Positions 55,484 through 64,000 of a stretch of 64,000 nt of DNA are shown here, in pieces. The DNA is from Shinisaurus crocodilurus (lineage: Eukaryota > Chordata > Lepidosauria > Squamata > Shinisauridae), in assembly GCA_021292165.1 (NCBI GenBank), contig CM037879.1, positions 263,383,921-263,447,920 on the forward strand, in the 5' to 3' direction. How positions within the stretch are numbered: position 1 is the stretch's first letter; every line of letters starts with the position of its first letter. The position numbers and the translations under genes are program-made. A model generated the notes under the pieces. It was not told the DNA's origin. It saw nothing but the letters and a program-made list of their open reading frames with translations, and made no database searches.

Positions 55484-55496
55484 ATTTACGTTTCTT

Positions 55497-55945
55497 AGGC
55501 TGCAATCCTAAGGCTGCTAGACAGAGTCTAGATGGCCATGGGAGAAGTCAGAGTCCCAGCTCCGGCCTTGGAAACACGATCGGAGGTTGGAACTGGGACT
55601 CCAAATTTGGAGCGTCCTCCCTCCGCCATCGCAGCTGGCGTGCAAAGAACTGTGCCAGCTGTGGCTCCAAGGTCGTAAGACTGGCCATGGAGCTGGAGTT
55701 CTGTGGGATGATCCGGGGGGGGGGGGAGTCAGGCGCCGCCAGCATATGTAGTGCCCTGGCGGTGCCTCAGCTTCCTCTCCTTGCGCTCCAGAGTCCAGAG
55801 CAAAAGACTTAGATGGCCGAAATTGGCCGTCTAAGTCTTTTGCAGGGCAGGAGGAGCCCAGAGGGGACCTCCGCCTCTACTCAGGATGCCCGTAATTATC
55901 CTCCGAGTTCGGAGGGTTGCGGGTAGCCATTTTGGATTGTGCTGT
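55497..55945. mobile_element. Non-autonomous DNA element (copy C), inverted
   Basis: Right end GGATTGTGC mirrors the GCGCAATCC start of copies A and B. A hairpin around GATGCCCGTAATTATCCTCC / GGAGGGTTGCGGGTAGC lies at about 55883-55928. The central TAGATGGCCGAAATTGGCCG palindrome at 55811-55836 is shared with copy B. Confidence 0.65.
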
Positions 55946-57790
55946 TATTTGCATAACTGTCACTTTATTTGAAAGATGCTAGAATTGGGGAGGGAATAAA
56001 CAAAAGCTAGACAGGCAGCAAATTTACTGGCAATAATAAATGAGAAAGGAGGGAGCTGTTGTTCCTCAGCGATTTTGCCCAGCTTTAACAAGAGTGAGTT
56101 GATTGTAACAACTGTAACAATATAAAAGAAGTCCTGGATTCGGCCTGAGTGGGTTGTACTTCCTGGGAGGAATCAGGATGTTACTGAGGCTGACACCCAC
56201 ACACTGCTTCTGGCCTGAGAAGAGAGAGGCCACTGCCTGAGAGAGCTCAGTGGAAAGGCTTTGTTTAAATAAAACTTAGGTTTGTTTGGAAGGCAGAGCC
56301 TGTGCGTGTCTGTGGGGTACAGATACAGCAGCTTTGAAACAACAACTGAGAGACATTTTAATTTTAGGAACTCATGAATGCATTTGTTTGCAATTAGTTG
56401 CAATTTCAGCATTAGCCACTAGGTGGAGGATGAGTACTGAAATGTAATTAGGATTTGGAAACTTCTAAACTGCTATATAAATAATTTTGATTGATGTGCT
56501 TCATAGTAACAAATAGATCACTTTCTAACAACCCACATCACCTGGAGATATAATGCAATTTTGGTTTGGAAGAAGCCAGTAAAGGAAAGGAGCCCCAAGG
56601 CAATTTCTACAGTGCAATCCTATAATGTGTGTACTTGGAGTAAAGTCCTGCTGTGTTCAATAGGACTTACTGTGGCCACTTACATCTTGCCAACAAGAGG
56701 AAAGGCATCATCAAAGAAGAGGACAAAAGAGGACAGAGATCTGCATAAAATGTGCATATGCAAATTTCCATGACTGGCCATGCCCACCATGGCAGCCATT
56801 TTACGAATGGGGAAACCTCCCTATGGCAGCCATTTTGTGAGAGTGCCCACAACACTCTCTCATAATCTCAGATCTGCCCCCTGACTCAGAAAGGTTGGGG
56901 ACACCACCACCCCCCTGCTGTATGACCACAGCTGTGTTAGCCATCTGTCCCTTCCTGGGGTCCCCTAATCGTTGACTCCCCTCTGTGCTCTGCTCAGAAA
57001 TGGGTCACACAATTTCACACCCTCTCCTTACTGTGGCGTTACTGGTGGAGGTCACTGCAGCGTTATACTGGCACAAGGAGTTCTTTGCATCCAATTTAAT
57101 CTTAACAGCAATGGCAGATCAGTGAAGATCAGAACTGGGCTGTACAAGTTTCTGTCTGCTGTTCTAAGGTGCAATTTGACTGACTGACTGACTGACTGAC
57201 TAAATGGAAGACTTGAGATAGCTCTTGCAAAGAAGGCACAAATACATCTCCAATCAGAATCAGAAGCCTCCATCCCAGTGGTGATACCATGGAGGACCCC
57301 TCCCTGAGAGCAGACTGTGACGTGCTGGCTCTGGTCTCAATCATAATAAATCTTGCTTGGAGTAATTTTTAACTTTTCCTAACTCTGGAGTCCTCCAGTG
57401 ATTTGTGTGCACCTAATTAAATAGTGCATACAAAGCGTTGTCTGTGTGTGATGCAGACCTTTAGAGAACTAAAACAACTTGACCTTGGGGCTCAGCCTAG
57501 TTAAATGCATTCTTTGCATGGAGGCTGCCTCAATTAGGAGAACATCTTTCCTGAGCCACAGGATTTGAATGCACTTCTGACCTTTTCAACTTATTGTGTT
57601 GGTATCTGGCCAAACAATTTAAGTTCATCCTTAGTGCCTATGGTGAAGAACTTAGGAAAGTGTACATCCAGCAATGTTCCCCTGCCAATAAGCCAATGAT
57701 CATCTCAGGTTTCTGTGCGTGTAATGGGTAGATTCTCATAACCTGCTCTTGAATGTATTCAAGGTTCCATTGCAAAAAGGCAGCATTCGT
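55946..57790 (+). other. PAH: PAH intron 2, no gene; scattered small repeats
   Basis: Short palindromic repeat at about 56612-56672. Piece of repeat R at 56699-56775. (TGAC)n at 57177-57200. Otherwise unassigned. Confidence 0.5.
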
Positions 57791-58028
57791 TTTTATTTAT
57801 TTATTATATTTATATCCTGCCTTTTCCCCCCGCAAGGAACCCAAGGCAGCTTACATAATCCTCCTGATCCACTCCATTTTATCCTCACAACAATCCTGTG
57901 AGGTAGGTTAGGCTGAGAGTCAGTGACTGGCCCAAAGTCACCCAGTGGGCTTCCTAGCCAAGTGGGGACTAGAACTCGGAGCTCCTGAGTCCCAGTCCAA
58001 CACTCTAAACATTATGCCACACTGGCTC
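57791..58028 (-). mobile_element. tRNA-derived SINE (second family), full length
   Basis: On the minus strand: AGCCAGTGTGGCATAATGTT (A box region), the B-box region near 57969, TGACTTTGGGCCAGTCACTG, CCTAACCTACCTCACAGG, CCTTGGGTTCCTTGCGGG, and an AAATAAATAAAA tail. The head is tRNA-like and the layout is that of squamate SINEs. Confidence 0.92.
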
Positions 58029-58166
58029 TTGTGGCTTTTCTGAGAGGTAGCATTTGTTGTGGTTGTTCTTTTCATCCTGACACACACATCCTTTTAGAAA
58101 AACAGCAGTGGAATATGTGCCTTTGGCATGCAAACCAGGTACATAGGCGCATTTTGTTCTTTACAG

Positions 58167-58478
58167 CAGGGATGCAGAACCTCAGACCGGTGGGCCAAAT
58201 CCTGCCCACCTGAGGTCCCAGAGGGCCACGCCCCCTTTCCCCAACAGCCAATCATTTGGTGGTTTCCCAGCTTTTGTACAGTTTTTCCCCCATTCTAAAA
58301 GGTTGAAATGTCTCTCCTAAGGCTTAGTTTCTGGCAGTAAGAGCTTTAAGCTAAAACATGCTGGGAGTTTTGGCCCCACCCTTTTGTCTCCGGCCCCAAC
58401 CACCACTGGAATGTGGCCCCCGAGAGCTTCTCTGAAATGGAATCTGGCCCTCAGGCTGAAAGTGGTTCAACACCCCTG
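58167..58478. mobile_element. hAT-like element, degraded
   Basis: Ends CAGGGATGCAGAACCTCAG and GTTCAACACCCCTG. Flanks CTTTACAG and GTTTATAG agree in 6 of 8. A related copy lies at about 62290-62473. Confidence 0.65.
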
Positions 58479-58509
58479 GTTTATAGCAGTAGTCATTTAG
58501 TATACAGAG

Positions 58510-58625
58510 TGGGCTTCCCCAACCTGGTGCTCTTCAGATGGGTTGTTGGACTACAACTCTCAGCATGCCCCATTCTGAGAGTTGTAGGCCGACACATCTA
58601 GATGGCACCAGGTTGGGGAAGGCTG
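58510..58625. mobile_element. Fold-back hAT MITE with near-perfect TSD
   Basis: Ends TGGGCTTCCCCAACCTGG and CCAGGTTGGGGAAGGCTG. Flanks ATACAGAG (58502-58509) and ATACAAAG (58626-58633) agree in 7 of 8. The arm has GGACTACAACTCTCAGCATG. Confidence 0.88.
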
Positions 58626-58959
58626 ATACAAAGCCAATGACATGGTTCCAGAGGAACAATTGCATGTGATGTGAAACATGAAGGACCAAGGGCTGCTCTC
58701 TAAATGCACTCATTGCCTGATTTTCAGATAGCTCTATCCCATGTCTGTGCTGCCCTCCTCCTCCTCCCATTCTATTCTTTCCTTGGTCCTTTGGCGGGGT
58801 GCTTTGGCGGGGTGAGGAAAGATACTGTGGTTGCTTAGCAACTGCAGGGCAGGTTGCAGAACTACTTGTGCCTTCCACCCTCTTACCTCTAGTGGGTTGT
58901 GTGAGAGTTTGGATACAGGAAGAGCCTGGCATGACCCCTACTCAGATATGGCACTCATT

Positions 58960-60070
58960 CAGGACCGGTGCAAGGCAGTTTGGCGCCCTAGGCGAAATCA
59001 GATTTAGCGCCCCCCCTTCCCACTTGAGCCCTCCCTCCCTCCCTCCCTCCAGGGGGGGGGCTCCAGAGCAAAGCAGCCGGGAAACGCCTGCTCGCCCAGC
59101 GCCCCACCCCCACCCTGGCCCCGCCACCGGGGTCAGCAGCCCTCCACAGGCCTGGAGGAGGCGGTGCCAAGTTTGCGAAAGTTTTTAGGAGGGGGGAGGG
59201 CCCAACTTTTTTACCTCACTCCAGAAAGCTTTCAGATTTGTAGGAGCCAGCCATACAAAAAAAAAGAAGAGAGGAAGCATTGGGGGCGCCGTGTGAGCAT
59301 CCAATGAGAAATCGCTGCAGGACGTGGACAGCGTTGGAGGCGGGAAACCAGCATCCTCCAGGACAAATGCAGGAGAGCCGCTTCACCAGATGGACACACC
59401 TTTGTATTATTGCAAGAGAGACTTTGTTTTTCAGGCTTTCCAATTACCTGACCAAACAAAAGTATTTAAACCAAGCGAGGGATCTGACTTCCTATTTTAA
59501 AAAAACAGGTTTTCATTTGCTGGGGTGGGGGAGGCACGCAATATTAGACTTTTTGACTGTGAAATAACTCTTTTGGTCCTCCAATGCCAAATCAAACGCT
59601 GGTAAGATTTTTGTTTGTTATTATTTGGGGGGGGGACTTGTAGAGCCTTAAAACAGATTTAGGAGGGGGCGGCTGAGCTGCGGAGAGCGCACTGGGCTCT
59701 TGTGGGTGGGGGGGAGGTGGGCACGGCCGGGGGCGTCTAGCCTAGCCCGGGTGCCCACTCGCTCCTGGGGGATGTGCTGCCGGCGGGGAGGAGCTAGGGG
59801 CCAGCTGCCAGCTGCGCTCCTCTTCTGGCGGCTGCTGCTCCTGGCGCGGCTGCCTGTGCGCAGCAGTCCCTGTCGCCCAGCAGTCCCTGCGGCGAGGAAG
59901 AGTCGGCCGAGCGAGCGAGCTTCCTCCTGCCGCTGCTGCTGCTGCTGCCGCCGCCGCCCTCCGCAGGAGGGAGGGAGGGAGGAAGGCGCAGGAGCGGAGC
60001 ATTTCTGCACCCCCTTTAGCCGCGCGCCCAAGGCAGCCGCCTAGTCCGCCTAGTGGTAGCGCCGGCCCTG
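58960..60070. mobile_element. hAT-like element, CGGTGC family, long copy 4
   Basis: 1111 bp with ends CAGGACCGGTGC and GTAGCGCCGGCCCTG. CACTCATT is duplicated exactly at 58952-58959 and 60071-60078. The interior is very GC-rich on the right (59640-60000), including a CTG run at 59929-59948. Open frames show Ala or Arg runs only. Confidence 0.95.
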
Positions 60071-60188
60071 CACTCATTTTGGAAGATGCTTATCTGGTTG
60101 TCTGATGCTATAATGCTGCTCAGAGCTCCTTAGGAAAGGTGTAGGATACAAAATAAATAAAATGTATAAATAAATTATCCTCAGTAAT

Positions 60189-60282
60189 AGAACATAAGAA
60201 GATCCCTGCTAGTCCAACATCCTGTTCCCCACAGTGACCAACCAGATGCCTATGAGAATCCCATCTAATACTGAGAGCTTTT
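60189..60282 (-). mobile_element. CR1 3' UTR fragment
   Basis: AACATAAGAAGATCCCTGCT followed by CCAACATCCTGTTCCCCACA, the antisense CR1 3' end. Confidence 0.75.
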
Positions 60283-60287
60283 CTACA

Positions 60288-60560
60288 AGAGGTTGTTAAT
60301 CCACTGTTTTGTCACAGAATTGAGATCCAAGCTCTACGCAAAGAGCTTTTCCTGCTTTTCCACTACATAACCTCTAGGTGGCACTCTACTGTTGTGCTGA
60401 ATATCACAGTTACAAGTAGGAAAATACATTTTATTTTGCTTTATTTTCACAAATAATACTCCATTTCCCCCACTCTAAAAAAAAACCCTGGGAAAGTGCT
60501 CTTAAAAATCAGAAGGGAAACTGCGGGATCACAACATCATCTAAAGAACAACTGTGAGTA
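60288..60560. repeat. Unclassified interspersed repeat
   Basis: Reverse-complement match to 29430-29980 (minus its SINE). Includes ACATAACCTCTAGGTGGCAC and ACAACTGTGAG. Confidence 0.65.
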
Positions 60561-60983
60561 AGGAATTACAAGCGCACAATAAATGCCTTGGTAGAAAGAT
60601 ATAGCCATCATGACCAGTAGTCACTGATCTCTGATGGAGATGCAGGATGGAAGGAAATGTGGGGGATCGGGATCCAAGATAGCCACTGTAGTGTTTCCAT
60701 TGCTTTGGATAGGTGTCAGTTCTGTCCTTTGTAGAATGACACATGCAGGTCTACAGTCGCTTGTAAATCCATCAACAGTTTCTTTTATATGGCTCTCATA
60801 GCCCTACACATAAAGGTTTTTGGATAAATTGCAAGAATATTGATTTTTATAAACAAAGGTTCTTGTCCTCAAGATTTGAATACACAGTATGACACGTAGG
60901 CCATCAGCCAACACATTTTCAGCCACTTTCTAGGCCACCACAAAAATAGTGTCATATTCATCATGCTACTTTCATTCTTCTAG

Positions 60984-61167
60984 GAAAAGGGGGTAAATTT
61001 GACCCACATTGAGTCCAGACCTTCCCGGCTGAATAAAGATGAGTATGAATTTTTCATCAACCTGGAAAGCAAGAACATTCCTGCCCTTGAGGAAATCATC
61101 AGGTCCTTGAGAGATGACATTGGAGCAAATGTTCATGAGCTTTCACGTGAAAAGAGGAAGGATGCTG
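60984..61167 (+). CDS. PAH: Phenylalanine 4-hydroxylase, exon 3
   Basis: Continues the regulatory ACT domain. The exon is 184 nt, exactly the length of human exon 3, starting in phase 0 and ending one base into a codon. The translation includes [39 protein letters not shown] and [13 protein letters not shown]. The HIESRPSR motif that binds phenylalanine between ACT domains is intact. The acceptor is TTCTTCTAG; the donor is GTAAGATATA. The remaining exons (4-13, catalytic and tetramerisation domains) lie beyond the right edge. A hAT-like element begins ten bases after the exon and its target duplication includes part of the donor. Confidence 0.98.
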
Positions 61168-61177
61168 GTAAGATATA

Positions 61178-61617
61178 CAGAGACGGTGTTAGGGGATGGC
61201 CCACTAGGGCTGGAGCCCTGAATCTTTCATTTGGAGCCCCCAATCTCTGGGAGGCCCTCTGCCCCACCACCCTGCTGTCCTTGGGCACTTGCTGAAATAA
61301 CAGTACAGGGGCCTGGTGATCTCTGTTGCATCTGATCCCCCTGGATTAGCTGGTTCTTTGCCCACATGTGCCTCACCTCCTGCTGCCTGCCCTTGAACTT
61401 TCTGCCTGAGGGTTTTTTTCTCTGAAATCCCTCCTCACCCCTGTCCATACATCCCTTTTTACAAATAGCGGTGCCCTTAAGAGACAAAGTCCTTTAAAGA
61501 CACACACAGAGGGAAACTTTAGAGCATATGTAAATTAGCATGTGCAAATTTGTGCTTCTTCTTTTTTGTCCTGTGGGCCTGAGCCCCAGATCTTTTCGGT
61601 ACCCAGCACCACCCCTG
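61178..61617 (-). mobile_element. hAT-like element (TGGTG family) abutting the exon 3 donor
   Basis: 440 bp with ends CAGAGACGGTG and CACCACCCCTG. AAGATATA is duplicated exactly at 61170-61177 and 61618-61625, and the left copy forms positions +3 to +10 of the PAH intron 3 donor. Inverted relative to 27318-27765 and 37347-37745. No transposase frame. Confidence 0.95.
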
Positions 61618-61723
61618 AAGATATATATTGTTCAGAATAACAATATTCCCACCAAACATCATAATGGTTTTGCACTATGGTTACTGTTTAGGTGAAACCA
61701 CCTGTGCCACGTAGCGATGTGCA

Positions 61724-61968
61724 ATTTTATTTATTTATTTATTTATTATATTTATACCCTGCCTTTTTTCCTGCAAGGAACCCAAGGCGGCTTACATAAT
61801 TGTCCCCCTCCTCGCCATTTTATCCTCACAACAACCCTGTGAGGTAGGTTAGGCTGAGAATCAGTGACTGGCCCAAAGTCACCCAGTGAGTTTCATGGCT
61901 GAGCGGGGACTAGAACCCGGATCTCCCGAGTCCCAGTCCTACACTCTCACCACTACGCCACACTGGCT
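61724..61968 (-). mobile_element. tRNA-derived SINE (second family), full length
   Basis: Minus strand: AGCCAGTGTGGCGTAGTGGT (A box), GGTTCTAGTCC (B box), CAGTCACTGATTCTCAGCC, CCTACCTCACAGGGTTGTTG, ending in an AAATAAATAAAT tail. Same family as 57791-58028. Confidence 0.94.
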
Positions 61969-62089
61969 TTGCATTTTTAGGTGAACCAACCGTCCTGATT
62001 TGCAGCTCCCAGACACACAATGGAATGCAGTTATCCTTCTGTTTTCATACCTCTCTGCCATTTGCGATACAGTTCTCAGCTCCATGAAT

Positions 62090-62245
62090 GCACCAAGATG
62101 TGTACTAAAAAATGTGTATTTTAGCTTAAAATGCGTACAAAAAAATGTGCATTTGAGGGTAAATGAGTACAAAAATGCATATTTTAGGATAAAATCCATA
62201 GAAAAAATGTTTATTAGTGGGGAAAAAATACATTCAAAAATAGGC
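62090..62245. repeat. AT-rich degenerate internal repeat
   Basis: Repeated AAAATGTGTATTTTAG-like units, resembling the interior of the TIR element at 36646-37076. Confidence 0.5.
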
Positions 62246-62289
62246 AAGGTGAACTGCCATCACCACCTTCTCCATCTGCTGATGCCTTT

Positions 62290-62473
62290 TAGAATGGGGG
62301 AGGGACTGCACAGAAGCCTGGAAATCACCAAATGATTAGTGGTTGGGGGAAAGGAAAGGAGGTGGGACCAGGGGGAGTGGGTGTGGTCCTCTGGGGAACC
62401 ACACCCCAGTGGACCAGATTGGGATCCGGCGGGGGGCAGATTTGGCCCTCAGGCCTGAAGTTCCCCACCCCTG
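62290..62473. mobile_element. Degraded hAT-like element
   Basis: The right end GCCCTCAGGCCTGAAGTTCC-CCACCCCTG matches the end of 58167-58478. The left end is decayed. Confidence 0.5.
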
Positions 62474-62579
62474 GCTTAGAGATAACTGGAGTTGTTTTCT
62501 CCCATGGCCCAGTCTGTGACACTGATTCCCCCCTCCCATCACTGTACCAAGCAGTTTGAATACCATGCCATATTCATCA

Positions 62580-62720
62580 GAACATAACATAAAGCCAGAC
62601 CAAAGAACTATGTAACCCAGCTTCTTATTCCTAACAGGGGGCAGTCAGAAACGTCTGAGAAGCCCTCAGTCAGAGCATGGCTACACCAGAGCATCCCTTC
62701 ATGTTCAGAATTCATCATTT
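62580..62720 (-). mobile_element. CR1 3' fragment, decayed
   Basis: AACATAACATAAAGCCAGACCA and GGGGGCAGTCAGAAACGTCT resemble antisense CR1 3' UTR. Weak. Confidence 0.45.
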
Positions 62721-63360
62721 ATGAATCCCTTATGCAAGCTTGATATAGAATACATATGCAAACCCCACACATTGGTGGGGCAATCCTCTGGAGAGAGTTG
62801 ATCTCTTACCAATGCAATATTCCAACTTTCAACACTCGGCACACACTCGGCCCTGTTTCAGATGCAGATGTACACTCATCCCAGTATTATGAAGACCTTC
62901 ATGGCTCTTTGGAGAGCTGATGTGATCCTAATTGGATTTCAGTTGAGGTTGGCTTTAAATGCTTTAGGTCCGCTGTCTCTTCTTCCTTCCTGGGAGCAAC
63001 ATGAAAGGGCAATAATATCTTCCTGAAATGAATCCCGATAATCTCCTTACCCAATCCTTTGTGTCCTATCCATGGCATTGTGAAGGGAAAAAGGGAAATA
63101 TTTGGAGGAATCGGACCCCTCCTCCATTCAGGAAAGGGCACATGACAGGCAAAATGTGATGGCTTGGCAGGGAATCACAGTCACCTACAATTGGAGGTTT
63201 AATTGCTTTTTGGGTTAGGGGGATGTCATGAGCCCTCTTTCTTCGTTATGATTTCTCTCCCACCTCCACAAAAAAAGAGTTCCACTTCATAGTCACTTTA
63301 GAGCATCTTATGTGTGTTGATCTGGCCATAAGGCACATTGAGATCCATGGCTCTTATGTG
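62721..63360 (+). other. PAH: PAH intron 3, no gene recognised
   Basis: No exon or named repeat seen. Confidence 0.5.
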
Positions 63361-63860
63361 TTTTTATTTATTTGCAGTATTTGTATACCGCTCCATATCT
63401 AAGCAGATTCCAGAGCGGTGAACAGAAAAAAGATAAAAACAGATAAAAGAAACCAAAACAATACATTGAAAACAAGGTATCATTAAAATGGTGGTTGGAC
63501 AGCAGAGAAGGCTTCCCGGAACAAGGAGGCTCCAAAAGCAGCACAATGTCGGAGTCTTCCTGACCTCCAGAGGCAGAAGTCCCATAGAAATGGAGCCTCC
63601 ACACTGAAGGCTCTTCTCCTGGTGGACTCCAGTCAGACCATAGGTCCATGTGGAACCACCAGGAGAATGTCCTCCGATGACCTCAGTGACTGGACAGGTT
63701 GGTAAGGGAGGATGTGCTCTCTCAGGTATCCTGTGGTCCTAAGTTGTTTCAGGCTTTGTACACGAGTACCAGAACCTTAAATCTGGCCTGGTAGCAAATA
63801 GGTAGCCGGTGCAGTTCCTTCAGCAAAGGTGTTGCATGATGAAAAGTGGCAGGGCAAGGG
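63361..63860 (-). mobile_element. L2-like LINE 3' region
   Basis: Antisense; on the minus strand it reads a decayed C-terminal domain (near 63760-63830, with the phrase ELHRLPICYQARFKVLVL) and a 3' UTR ending in an AATAAAAA tail at 63361. It provides the uninterrupted copy of the element split at 8815-11956. The last 140 bases of the window after it are unassigned, apart from a GC/GT tract at 63876-63890. Confidence 0.8.
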
Positions 63861-64000
63861 TATTGTGACAGCAGGGCGCGCGCGTGTGTGTTGAATTACA
63901 AAGTCACTTAGTACATTATGAAGTTCCTACAAGCAAAGCCAACCTTATCATAAAAAAATATCGAAAAGTTGGGATGGGTGACAGATTCCAGAAAGGATGC

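Overview
The window is nuclear DNA of a vertebrate, most probably a lizard or other squamate reptile. Two host genes can be recognised. Around them is a dense, nested set of repeats of squamate type: CR1 and L2 LINEs, tRNA-derived SINEs, a composite 5S/tRNA SINE, many fold-back hAT-like elements and solo LTRs. Species cannot be fixed from the sequence alone.

Layout. The left end (about 0.7-5.5 kb) holds ASCL1 on the minus strand: a single 239-codon coding exon (4048-4767) inside a CpG-rich block, with its likely 3' UTR and polyadenylation signal near 0.76-1.41 kb. PAH (phenylalanine 4-hydroxylase) lies on the plus strand and runs off the right edge: candidate exon 1 at 39830-39871, exon 2 at 45247-45354 (108 nt) and exon 3 at 60984-61167 (184 nt). 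Exons 2 and 3 have the lengths and phases of the mammalian exons. The divergent ASCL1/PAH arrangement, with a gap of about 35 kb, matches the order known in mammals. The two genes are neighbours but not functionally linked: one is a proneural transcription factor, the other a liver amino-acid enzyme.

The 35 kb between the genes and the two PAH introns contain no other gene I can support. They are built largely of retroelements and DNA-transposon derivatives, often nested two or three deep with readable target-site duplications (TSDs). Examples are a hAT miniature element inside an L2 LINE inside an antisense LINE (8.8-12 kb), a solo LTR inside a solo LTR (24.7-25.9 kb), and CR1 inside hAT inside CR1 (47.4-48.5 kb). 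A stretch at about 15.1-18.2 kb has little recognisable interspersed repeat and is the best candidate for conserved regulatory DNA of ASCL1.

The most notable observations are these. A 440-bp hAT-like element has an 8-bp TSD that includes bases +3 to +10 of the PAH exon 3 splice donor. Several fold-back hAT families carry inverted pairs of a motif resembling the ZNF143/Staf site. Four copies of one DNA-element family keep a subterminal hairpin although the stem sequence differs. A four-member hAT family has two short copies and two long GC-rich copies whose interiors look unrelated. The candidate PAH exon 1 lacks the Arg-Lys-x-Ser phosphorylation site of the mammalian N-terminus.
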